A stretch of DNA of 10,337 nt from a bacterium. Lineage in GTDB: Bacteria > Fidelibacterota > Marinisomatia > Marinisomatales > JAHJCW01. The notes under the pieces are model-generated. The model was not told the origin of the DNA and searched no databases. It saw nothing but the letters and a program-made list of their open reading frames with translations. The translations under genes were made by a program, and so were the position numbers. The stretch lies in assembly GCA_018812885.1 (NCBI GenBank), contig JAHJCW010000035.1:1-10337 (forward strand), given 5' to 3'. This document shows, in pieces, positions 1 through 6,003 of the stretch; positions within the stretch are counted from its first letter, which is position 1, and each line of letters starts with the position of its first letter.

Positions 1-192
1 GGGGTTACAGATGGTAGTTTAATTCGCATTATTCGTGCTCCGTATTTCGGAAAAATAGGTATAGTGAAATCCTTACCAAATGAATTACAAAAAATGGAAT
101 CAGAAACAATGGTACGAGTTGCCGAAGTTGAAATTGATGGAGAAATATTAGTTGTTCCAAGAGCTAATCTTGAAATGGTTGAAACGGATTAA
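1..192 (+). CDS. C-terminal fragment of a KOW-like protein of unknown function (5' end outside window)
   Basis: An open frame enters from the left edge in frame 1 and stops at TAA 190-192, giving 63 residues. The fragment begins GVTDGSLIRIIRAPYFGKIG and continues with alternating hydrophobic strands (GIVKSLP, MVRVAEVEI, ILVVPRANLEMVE). A basic 'IRIIRAPYFGKIG' turn followed by short beta strands is typical of KOW/SH3-like barrels as in NusG or ribosomal L24, but the catalytic or binding part of the protein is not visible, so no function is assigned. It lies 71 bp upstream of a set of membrane-protein genes on the same strand and probably belongs with them, since I recall similar tails near DUF6754-type genes in other uncultured bacteria (memory, not checked). 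Whether it is cytosolic or membrane-bound cannot be told. The reading frame is secure; the domain name is tentative. Confidence 0.7.
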   Translation, partial: GVTDGSLIRIIRAPYFGKIGIVKSLPNELQKMESETMVRVAEVEIDGEILVVPRANLEMVETD

Positions 193-203
193 AGGGTTTA
201 TGA

Positions 204-231
204 TTAATGGTTAATGGATGATGGAAAATGG
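204..231 (+). repeat. Four tandem degenerate heptamers of form NNRATGG
   Basis: In the 71-bp spacer between the first two genes, four consecutive 7-base units all end in ATGG: TTAATGG (204-210), TTAATGG (211-217), ATGATGG (218-224) and AAAATGG (225-231). The exact 7-base period and constant 3' half show a short tandem repeat. TTAATGG-type runs recur in intergenic DNA of many FCB-group genomes (general impression). It sits about 30 bp upstream of the next start codon. No role is visible. Confidence 0.6.
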
Positions 232-263
232 AGAACTTGTCTAGAGTAATAAAGTGAAGATTA

Positions 264-599
264 ATGAAAGAATTAGGTATTTCAATTAGAGAGAATAAAG
301 AATCTGAGGTTACTGTAGCTGAAAAAGAAGCAATTACAAGAATTGCTCAAAAAATTATAGACAGAGGTTTCGTTACTCCGGCAGTATTTTTCTTGGAATT
401 GATGAAACCTTTATCTTTGTTGGGAAGTCACGCGCTTGTATTTTTTGGACCAATCATTACTGCATTTGTAAGACAAGATAAATATTATCGCGCTGCAGAA
501 TTGTTGGAAGATCCGAAAAATGTTGAATTTTTAATATCTGAAATAGAAAGAATTGATGAAGAAATTAATAAAAATAAATCAAAAGAGGTAAAATCGTGA
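264..599 (+). CDS. Small conserved hypothetical protein with hydrophobic centre (111 aa)
   Basis: Not a family I can name. The 111-aa product has a charged N-terminal part (1-33, including a likely helix at 19-33), a hydrophobic central stretch at about 36-69 (FVTPAVFFLELMKPL and LVFFGPIITAFV), and a strongly charged helical C-terminus (75-111, rich in E and K) that may form a coiled coil. The centre is broken by K48, P49 and H56, so it looks more like a membrane-associated amphipathic segment or hairpin than one clean TM helix. ATG 264 has only a weak Shine-Dalgarno match upstream (AGTGAAG); no better start exists nearby in frame. The stop overlaps the start of the next gene by 4 bp (GTGA), so the two are probably translationally coupled. 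Inference: a small peripheral subunit of the membrane complex encoded downstream. Confidence 0.8.
   Translation: MKELGISIRENKESEVTVAEKEAITRIAQKIIDRGFVTPAVFFLELMKPLSLLGSHALVFFGPIITAFVRQDKYYRAAELLEDPKNVEFLISEIERIDEEINKNKSKEVKS
585..589 (+). promoter_or_regulatory. Ribosome binding site supporting a GTG start
   Basis: GAGGT at 585-589, inside the end of the 111-aa gene, lies 6 bases before GTG 596. This supports GTG as the true start of the next gene, overlapping the previous stop TGA 597-599. Confidence 0.7.
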
Positions 600-1459
600 A
601 CGATAAGAAATTTTGGTTCACATTTGGCATAATATTGATTGCATTTATAATCTACTGGCTACTTGGGCATCCTTTTTTCATTGTTGAAAGAGTTACGATG
701 CTCTATGCTATATTGTTAGCAGCAGCGATGCTTATATTTTATATCAATAAAGCCAAACGTGGAGAAAAGATATATCTGCGAGCCATTCCGGGACTGAAAG
801 CTTTTGAAGAAGCGGTTGGTCGTGCAACTGAAATGGGTAAACCTGTATTATATGTTCCAGGAATTCAAGATATGGACCAAGTTGAAACGGTTGCTGGTGT
901 TATTATTCTTGGTCATGTAGCAAAAATGACTGCACGATATGAAACTGCATTAAATGTTCCGGTTGCACGATCAATTGTTATGAAAGCTGGTCGCGAATCT
1001 GTTCGAGAAGCATATATAGTGGAAGGCCGTCCCGATCTATTTCATGAAGATATGGTACATTATCTCACTGATGATCAATTTGCTTACGCTGCCGGTGTTA
1101 ATGGAATTATGATGCGTGAAAAACCTGCAGCTGTATTTTATCAAGGTAAATTTTATGCTGAATCTCTGATTCTCGCTGAGACGGGCAATTCAATCGGCGC
1201 AATTCAGATAGCAGGAACAGCATCGCCGGCACAGATCCCATTCTTTGTCACTGCATGCGATTATACGCTAATTGGCGAGGAATTCTTTGCTGCTAGTGCA
1301 TATTTATCGGAAGATCCTCAATTGATTGGTGCAGTAAAAGGTATGGATATTCTTAAGGTTATGATTATAGCGATAATAGCTCTATCAATTTTCTTAAGAG
1401 TATTCAATGATTTGGGGTGGATCAATTTTGATATACTTAAATATTTAACTATCCAATAG
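596..1459 (+). CDS. DUF6754-like membrane protein of unknown function
   Basis: The 287-aa protein resembles what I remember as the DUF6754 family; the match is by eye and no biochemical role is known to me. Predicted TM segments are 7-23, 32-50 and 252-269. The positive-inside rule (NKAKRGEK at 51-58) puts the ~200-residue domain 53-250 in the cytoplasm. That domain opens with AIPGLKAFEEAVGRATEMGK (63-82), then a strand VLYVPGI (84-90), and contains mixed helices and strands with small-residue turns such as IQIAGTASPAQIPFFVTACD (203-222), suggesting an alpha/beta fold. No Walker, DxD or obvious metal motif was seen. GTG 596 is chosen as start because of GAGGT six bases upstream and the 4-bp overlap with the preceding stop. 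The next gene follows after 10 bp. Inference: cytoplasmic-side subunit of a multi-protein membrane assembly. Confidence 0.75.
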   Translation: MNDKKFWFTFGIILIAFIIYWLLGHPFFIVERVTMLYAILLAAAMLIFYINKAKRGEKIYLRAIPGLKAFEEAVGRATEMGKPVLYVPGIQDMDQVETVAGVIILGHVAKMTARYETALNVPVARSIVMKAGRESVREAYIVEGRPDLFHEDMVHYLTDDQFAYAAGVNGIMMREKPAAVFYQGKFYAESLILAETGNSIGAIQIAGTASPAQIPFFVTACDYTLIGEEFFAASAYLSEDPQLIGAVKGMDILKVMIIAIIALSIFLRVFNDLGWINFDILKYLTIQ

Positions 1460-1469
1460 AGAGGAATTT

Positions 1470-2501
1470 ATGTTTTGGAAACGACAAATACCCATAGCGA
1501 TTGTAGCACTCGTTGGAACGCTAACCCTTTTTGGATGGTTTGTAGATCAACCTGATATTAAATCGTTCGTCGATGACGATGCTACACAGTGGTATGACAT
1601 TTTAGCAAGTTTTGCAATTTTCTTAGGGGCTTTGAATCTATTAAAATTGCAAATGCAAAAAATTATTAAACGTAAAAAAGGTTGGCAATATAGCATTTTT
1701 GCTATAGGGGGATTTATATTTGCTTTCACTGTAGGATTTTTGATGAGAGGAGCTTATACGGTTAATATCAATTCAGCAGGAGAAACTCCGCAAGTTGTTG
1801 CGCAGGTAGTTGCCGGTGAAATTGGAGGGACTATTCAAGCATCTGAAGTCCTTTTAGGATTAATTGAAGAAGATGCCCCGTTAATGTTAGAAAAAGTTCA
1901 TTTCACAGGAAAATCCGTTAATAAGGTTGCCAACCAATTAAAAGAAAGTGGCGCGGATGCTAAAATTATACCTGCGAGTTGGGGTGCACATCTAACAACA
2001 AATGGTTCATTTTTTAATTGGATGTTCTTTAAAGTATTTACTCCACTATCAGCGACTATGTTTGCATTGCTTGCATTTCTTGTCGCCTCTGCAGCGTACC
2101 GAGCATTTAGGATAAGGAATTTTGAGGCTACGCTACTATTAGGTTCAGGTATAATAATAATGTTAGGTAGAGTTCCAATCGGAAGTAAAATATCGAGTTG
2201 GTTTGTGCTATATGTTATAGTATTACTCTTAGGCGTAATAGTCAATTCGTGGAAAAGAAACAGGATTCTCACTTTTAGTACTGTAGGAATCGGTATAATT
2301 CTTGTAACAATAGCCGGAATCTATATGGGTTGGCCTATTGATAGACCTGCTTTTGCATACTTACCAAAACTCCAAGATTGGATATATTTAGTTCCTAATA
2401 TCGCTGGCGCAAGAGCGATTATGATCGGGATTGGATTAGGTGTATTTGCTACATCTATTCGATATATTCTTGGAATTGAAAAATCATATATCGGGGAGTA
2501 G
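1470..2501 (+). CDS. Polytopic membrane protein (about 8 TM) with one large extracytoplasmic loop
   Basis: Unrecognised 343-aa integral membrane protein. Hydrophobic segments at about 6-24, 43-62, 75-92, 188-208, 218-234, 241-259, 267-286 and 311-330 predict eight TM helices. Basic patches KIIKRKKGW (64-72), YRAFRIRN (210-217) and SWKRNR (260-265) mark cytoplasmic turns, giving N-in/C-in topology. The only long loop, about 93-187, would then face outside; it contains helical stretches (TIQASEVLLGLIEEDAP, GKSVNKVANQLKESGADAK) and ends TTNGSFFNWMFF just before TM4. The segment VFTPLSATMFALLAFLVASA (189-208) leading into YRAFRIRN is the part most likely to be conserved. ATG 1470 follows GAGGA (1461-1465), 10 bp after the previous stop; the next start is 4 bp past this stop. 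It could be the channel or scaffold core of the predicted complex, but no transporter signature is visible. Confidence 0.75.
   Translation: MFWKRQIPIAIVALVGTLTLFGWFVDQPDIKSFVDDDATQWYDILASFAIFLGALNLLKLQMQKIIKRKKGWQYSIFAIGGFIFAFTVGFLMRGAYTVNINSAGETPQVVAQVVAGEIGGTIQASEVLLGLIEEDAPLMLEKVHFTGKSVNKVANQLKESGADAKIIPASWGAHLTTNGSFFNWMFFKVFTPLSATMFALLAFLVASAAYRAFRIRNFEATLLLGSGIIIMLGRVPIGSKISSWFVLYVIVLLLGVIVNSWKRNRILTFSTVGIGIILVTIAGIYMGWPIDRPAFAYLPKLQDWIYLVPNIAGARAIMIGIGLGVFATSIRYILGIEKSYIGE
2493..2498 (+). promoter_or_regulatory. Shine-Dalgarno GGGGAG that fixes the start at 2506
   Basis: GGGGAG, inside the last codons of the 8-TM gene, is followed by a 7-base spacer and ATG 2506. The frame is open upstream to 2440, but that longer start would overlap the previous gene by 62 bp with no equivalent site, so 2506 is preferred. 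Confidence 0.8.
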
Positions 2502-2505
2502 CAAG

Positions 2506-3354
2506 ATGAAAAAATTAGCAGACTTAGTAATAAAATTAGGGAATGTTGATCGTCGATGGATTTTTATAATAATTGCAATTGTAGTTATGTATCCATTGTT
2601 TAAACCACTAGGTTTACCTATAAGACCTTCAGAATCCTCACAAGAAGTTTTCAATACAATTGATGCTTTACCTCAGGGATCTAAAGTTTTGTTATCATGC
2701 GAGTATGGACCAAGCACAAAACCGGAGATTCATCCAATGGCAATTGGCGTATTACGGCATCTCTTTGAAAAGGGCCATCAAGTGTATGTCACCTGTTTAT
2801 GGCCAGATGGACAGTTTATGGCACGTGAAGCACTTGAACAAGTAGCAGAGAATGAATACAATCTTACTTATGGAGAAGATTACGTTTTACTTGGTTTCCG
2901 TCCGGGTAATGAAGCTGTAATCAAAGGAATAGTTAGTGATATTCGCAAGATGTACACAATCGATTCTCGTGCCATACCTATTGCTGATATTCCAATGATG
3001 AACGGAATTACGAATATCAGTGATTTTGATTTTCTATTCTCAGCATCTGCAGGATACCCTGGAACTGTAGAATGGGTTCAATTAGCCGCTGATCCTACAG
3101 GTATTCCGATGTCAACCGGTGTTACCTCAATCCAAGTAAATGAAGTTATGCCCTATGTAGATGCGGGACAGATTAAAGGAATTCTTGCAGGTATGCCTGG
3201 CGCAGCCGAATATGAAAAGTTAATTGGTAAACCCGGAATCGGAACATCAGGTATGGATGCTCAATCAATTGCACACGTAGTAATTGTCTTGTTCATCATT
3301 TTTGGAAATATTGCATATTACTTGGAGCGTCAACGCTCCAAGAAAACATTTTAG
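2506..3354 (+). CDS. Membrane-anchored alpha/beta protein, two terminal TM helices, unknown function
   Basis: Unrecognised 282-aa protein. TM helices lie at about 18-34 and 254-271; basic ends (K2, K3, K10, R16, R17 and the C-terminal ERQRSKK) predict N-in/C-in topology, so the ~220-residue middle domain should be extracytoplasmic. The domain reads as repeating strand-helix units: VLLSCEY (61-67), VYVTCLW (93-99), YVLLGF (126-131), DFLFSASAGYPGTVEWVQLA (175-194) and a C-terminal part with GILAGMPGAAEYEKL (225-239), suggesting a Rossmann-like sheet. Its only cysteines, C65 and C97, sit at equivalent places in the first two strands and could form a disulfide (inference). No catalytic motif was identified. 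The gene lies 4 bp after the previous stop; its own stop overlaps the Shine-Dalgarno site of the next gene. GC and codon use match the neighbours. Confidence 0.75.
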   Translation: MKKLADLVIKLGNVDRRWIFIIIAIVVMYPLFKPLGLPIRPSESSQEVFNTIDALPQGSKVLLSCEYGPSTKPEIHPMAIGVLRHLFEKGHQVYVTCLWPDGQFMAREALEQVAENEYNLTYGEDYVLLGFRPGNEAVIKGIVSDIRKMYTIDSRAIPIADIPMMNGITNISDFDFLFSASAGYPGTVEWVQLAADPTGIPMSTGVTSIQVNEVMPYVDAGQIKGILAGMPGAAEYEKLIGKPGIGTSGMDAQSIAHVVIVLFIIFGNIAYYLERQRSKKTF

Positions 3355-3361
3355 GAGGTGA
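3352..3361 (+). promoter_or_regulatory. Near-perfect Shine-Dalgarno TAGGAGGTGA that fixes the start at 3364
   Basis: TAGGAGGTGA closely matches the anti-16S consensus and overlaps the stop codon of the upstream gene (TAG 3352-3354). A GTG at 3358 is in frame but lies inside this site, so the real start must be ATG 3364, five bases after the GGAGG core. Confidence 0.85.
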
Positions 3362-3363
3362 GT

Positions 3364-4209
3364 ATGTTTAGTGCAGAAATTGTAGGTGCTTGGATTGCAG
3401 TGTTCTTGACACTGGCAATATTTTCATACTTATATCGTGATAATCCGTTCTATAAAATTGCTGAACATATTTTTGTAGGTGTATCTGCCGGTTATTGGGC
3501 TTCCATGTACTTTTGGACACAGATTCAACCGAATTTATTTGGTAGATTGTGGCCTGCTTTACATGAAGGACTTTCATTAGGATTTTTAGGCAAGCTATGG
3601 TACGCAATTTATAACTTCTTCAATTTGATATATCCACCGGCCTTCCCTGATGGCGGTGTAGCGACCGGACATGGAATGCAATTAACATATATAATTCCAT
3701 TAATTTTAGGAATTATGATGCTATTAAGTGTGTTCTCAAAGTTTAGCTGGTTTGCAAGATGGGGAATTTGTTATGTTGTTGGTATGGCAGCCGGTTTACG
3801 CGCCTATGGATTCCTTAATTCAAATGTAATTGGTCAGGTAAAAGGTTCTGTCATTCCACTTGTTGGCGATGTTTCTACCGGAGCTATAATAAATGGAATA
3901 ATTCTTTTGATTGGAACTATATCGGGTTTATTGTATTTTTATTTTTCCAAAGAGCATAAAGGATGGTTTGGTACAGTTGGTAAAATTGGAATATATTTCC
4001 TGATGATTTCATTTGGTGCATCTTTTGGATTTGCCGTCATGGGACGTATTTCCTTGTTGATAGGTCGATTTACAGACTTAAAATCATTTGGTGGTGCCGC
4101 TTATCATCACGCTTCATTATGGATTTTAGCAGCAATGGTTATTTTACTCGGAATATGGAGTTTTTTCAATAAAGAAGAAAAAGCCACAAAAGGTGTTCCA
4201 ATAAAATAA
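3364..4209 (+). CDS. Polytopic membrane protein (about 7 TM), last gene of the unknown operon
   Basis: Unrecognised 281-aa integral membrane protein. Hydrophobic segments at about 5-23, 33-51, 106-123, 132-149, 174-194, 205-226 and 251-267 predict seven TM helices; a further hydrophobic stretch at 68-91 (GKLWYAIYNFFNLIYPP) may be re-entrant. Basic or charged turns YLYRDNPFYK (22-31), SKFSWFARW (125-133), SKEHKGW (195-201) and NKEEKATK (269-276) indicate N-out/C-in topology. The N-terminal part RDNPFYKIAEHIFVGVSAGY (25-44) looks like a conserved signature that I associate with uncharacterised proteins of uncultured FCB-type bacteria (memory only). The start is fixed by the strong Shine-Dalgarno site at 3352-3361. 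A Rho-independent terminator begins 22 bp after the stop, so this gene closes the operon. No transport or enzyme motif is evident; role unknown. Confidence 0.8.
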   Translation: MFSAEIVGAWIAVFLTLAIFSYLYRDNPFYKIAEHIFVGVSAGYWASMYFWTQIQPNLFGRLWPALHEGLSLGFLGKLWYAIYNFFNLIYPPAFPDGGVATGHGMQLTYIIPLILGIMMLLSVFSKFSWFARWGICYVVGMAAGLRAYGFLNSNVIGQVKGSVIPLVGDVSTGAIINGIILLIGTISGLLYFYFSKEHKGWFGTVGKIGIYFLMISFGASFGFAVMGRISLLIGRFTDLKSFGGAAYHHASLWILAAMVILLGIWSFFNKEEKATKGVPIK

Positions 4210-4231
4210 AGTAGTCTGATTTTGTATAGGT

Positions 4232-4267
4232 AAAAGGGCGTTTCATATTTTGGAATGCCCTTTTTAT
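4232..4267 (+). terminator. Rho-independent terminator of the unknown membrane operon
   Basis: AAAAGGGCGTTTC (4232-4244) pairs with GGAATGCCCTTTT (4252-4264): a 13-bp stem with two G-U pairs and a 7-base loop, with the T-run beginning in the stem base and continuing to 4265. It lies 22 bp past the stop codon at 4209. Confidence 0.85.
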
Positions 4268-4367
4268 TAATAGGACACGGATTGAAGAGATTACCACTGA
4301 ATATTCAATCTCTAAATATTAAAAACCGTGTAATTCCGTTACATCCGAAAAATCTGTGTTCTATCAA
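4267..4367. repeat. Decayed ~100-bp inverted-repeat element of 'CACGGATT' type
   Basis: TTAATAGGACACGGATT (4267-4283) pairs with AATCTGTGTTCTATCAA (4351-4367) at 17 positions with one mismatch and two G-U pairs. Inside are further degenerate units: left-arm GATTACCACTGAAT, right-arm AACCGTGTAATTCCG and TTACATCCG (4324-4347), plus a nested perfect 7-bp inverted repeat AGAGATT/AATCTCT (4286-4292 with 4307-4313). The units look like worn copies of CACGGATT in the left arm and AATCCGTG in the right arm. I recall similar repeats in intergenic DNA of uncultured FCB-group genomes, but this was not searched. It has no ORF; it may be a non-autonomous hairpin element or a structured RNA. It starts directly after the terminator T-run. 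Confidence 0.6.
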
Positions 4368-4455
4368 TTAGAATACATTTTTTCTTCTTTTTAAACTGCG
4401 TAATTTTAAGGTTAATTTAGTAGTATTATTTTATTTTAATTGTTCAAGGGATATC

Positions 4456-5985
4456 ATGAAAACTAACGAAATATTAAGTGAATTAGGAATTGAAAAAATT
4501 AATTATGGAGCATGTGCCGGTTCCGATGATTGGTATAAAACAACAAATGTAGGGAGGTTAGATTCTATTAATCCTGCAAATGGGGAAGTTATAGCATCAG
4601 TTTATCAATGCTCATTAGATGATTATAAATCAGTAGCAGAAAAGTCTTATGCTGCATTTTTAGAATGGAGAAGGGTTCCGGCTCCATTACGTGGACAGTT
4701 AGTACGAGAAATGGCCAATGCTCTACGCGATAAGAAAGATGCCCTTGGAAGTTTGGTAACTTTAGAAATGGGTAAAATCAAGCAAGAAGGAGATGGTGAA
4801 GTGCAAGAAATGATAGACATTGCAGATTTTGCTGTTGGACAATCAAGAATGTTATACGGAAAAACAATGCACTCAGAAAGACCTGACCATAGAATGTATG
4901 AACAGTGGCATCCACTTGGTCCGATTGGTGTAATATCCGCATTTAATTTCCCTGTAGCAGTATGGGCCTGGAATGCTTTCATAGCAGCTATTTGCGGAGA
5001 TACAACAATTTGGAAACCGTCATCCAAAACTCCATTGACTGGAATTGCAGTACAAAATATATGTAACAATGTTCTTAAGCGTAATGGGCATCCGGGTATA
5101 TTTAGTCTGGTTATTGGTCGCGGTTCAATGATTGGCGAAGAATTAATAAAAGATAAAAGGTTACCATTAGTTTCATTTACAGGTTCAACTGCGATGGGGA
5201 AAAGAGTTTCAGAAGTTGTTGCAAGACGGTTGGGTCGCACAATCCTTGAGCTGGGTGGAAATAATGCTATAATTGTTGATGAATCTGCTGATATGGACAT
5301 GGTAATTCCGGCGGTAATGTTTGGTGCAGTTGGAACAGCGGGACAAAGATGTACGAGTACTCGTCGTATAATAATCCAAGAAAAATTATACGATAGTTTT
5401 GTAAAACGATTGGTTAGTGCCTACAAGCAAGTAAAAATTGGTGATCCTTTAAAACCGGAAACCTTAATGGGACCGGTTGTTGATGCTTCAGCTGTGGAAA
5501 TATATAAAAATGCAATTAAGAAGATTAAAGAACAAAATGGTAAAATATTATTTGGCGGAAATGTTATCAATAGCGATGGTTTTTACATAGAGCCGACAAT
5601 CGTTAAAGCAAAGAGTGAATGGGAAATCGTACAAAATGAAACATTTGCTCCAATTTTATATATTATTACTTATAAAGATATAGAGGAAGCAATTGATATT
5701 CATAACGATGTACCGCAGGGATTATCATCAGCAATTTTTACCAAAAATGTACTAAATGCCGAGAAATTCTTATCGGCACGCGGGAGTGATTGTGGCATTG
5801 CGAATATTAACATCGGGACTTCAGGGGCGGAAATCGGCGGAGCGTTTGGTGGCGAAAAAGAAACAGGTGGCGGACGTGAATCTGGTTCCGATGCATGGAA
5901 ACAATATATGCGAAGACAAACAAATACGATAAATTGGAGTACTGAATTACCATTGGCACAGGGTATTAAATTTGATTTAGGTTAA
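4456..5985 (+). CDS. amaB: Alpha-aminoadipate semialdehyde / piperideine-6-carboxylate dehydrogenase (ALDH7, antiquitin family)
   Basis: A cytosolic NAD(P)+-dependent aldehyde dehydrogenase predicted to oxidise alpha-aminoadipate 6-semialdehyde (open form of piperideine-6-carboxylate) to 2-aminoadipate in lysine breakdown. At 509 aa it is full length for the family. Visible ALDH features: SAFNFPVAVW (161-170) with oxyanion Asn164, IWKPSSKTP (185-193) for cofactor binding, FTGST (241-245), general base Glu265 in LELGGNN (264-270), catalytic Cys299 in GTAGQRCTS (293-301), and NETFAPI (394-400). The LELGGNNAII signature and the C-terminal run SGAEIGGAFGGEKETGGGRE (456-475) followed by SGSDAWKQYMRR are close to human antiquitin and separate it from other ALDH classes. 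AAGGGA (4446-4451) precedes ATG 4456. The transaminase that makes its substrate follows after 18 bp. The specificity call rests on both family signature and neighbour. Confidence 0.93.
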   Translation: MKTNEILSELGIEKINYGACAGSDDWYKTTNVGRLDSINPANGEVIASVYQCSLDDYKSVAEKSYAAFLEWRRVPAPLRGQLVREMANALRDKKDALGSLVTLEMGKIKQEGDGEVQEMIDIADFAVGQSRMLYGKTMHSERPDHRMYEQWHPLGPIGVISAFNFPVAVWAWNAFIAAICGDTTIWKPSSKTPLTGIAVQNICNNVLKRNGHPGIFSLVIGRGSMIGEELIKDKRLPLVSFTGSTAMGKRVSEVVARRLGRTILELGGNNAIIVDESADMDMVIPAVMFGAVGTAGQRCTSTRRIIIQEKLYDSFVKRLVSAYKQVKIGDPLKPETLMGPVVDASAVEIYKNAIKKIKEQNGKILFGGNVINSDGFYIEPTIVKAKSEWEIVQNETFAPILYIITYKDIEEAIDIHNDVPQGLSSAIFTKNVLNAEKFLSARGSDCGIANINIGTSGAEIGGAFGGEKETGGGRESGSDAWKQYMRRQTNTINWSTELPLAQGIKFDLG

Positions 5986-6003
5986 AATGTACTAGGAGAT
6001 AGA

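Noticed and set aside
1898..2272. 124-codon - strand frame inside the 8-TM gene
   Set aside because: Antisense shadow of a hydrophobic coding region, no ribosome site or neighbour on that strand.
2440..2505. Longer N-terminus for the protein starting at 2506
   Set aside because: It would overlap the 8-TM gene by 62 bp, lacks a ribosome site, and places extra residues before a typical basic N-terminus plus TM helix.
3358..3363. GTG start at 3358 for the last membrane gene
   Set aside because: The codon lies within the near-perfect Shine-Dalgarno TAGGAGGTGA; ATG 3364 has correct spacing.
4424..4429. TATTAT as -10 box for the lysine operon
   Set aside because: It matches 5 of 6 bases of TATAAT but the DNA is so AT-rich that this is expected by chance, and no -35 element at 16-18 bp (nor a clear Bacteroidetes TAnnTTTG box) was seen.
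4647..5300. 217-codon open frame on the - strand inside the ALDH gene
   Set aside because: It lies wholly antisense to a gene with complete family motifs and its product has no recognisable motif; it is a shadow of biased codons.
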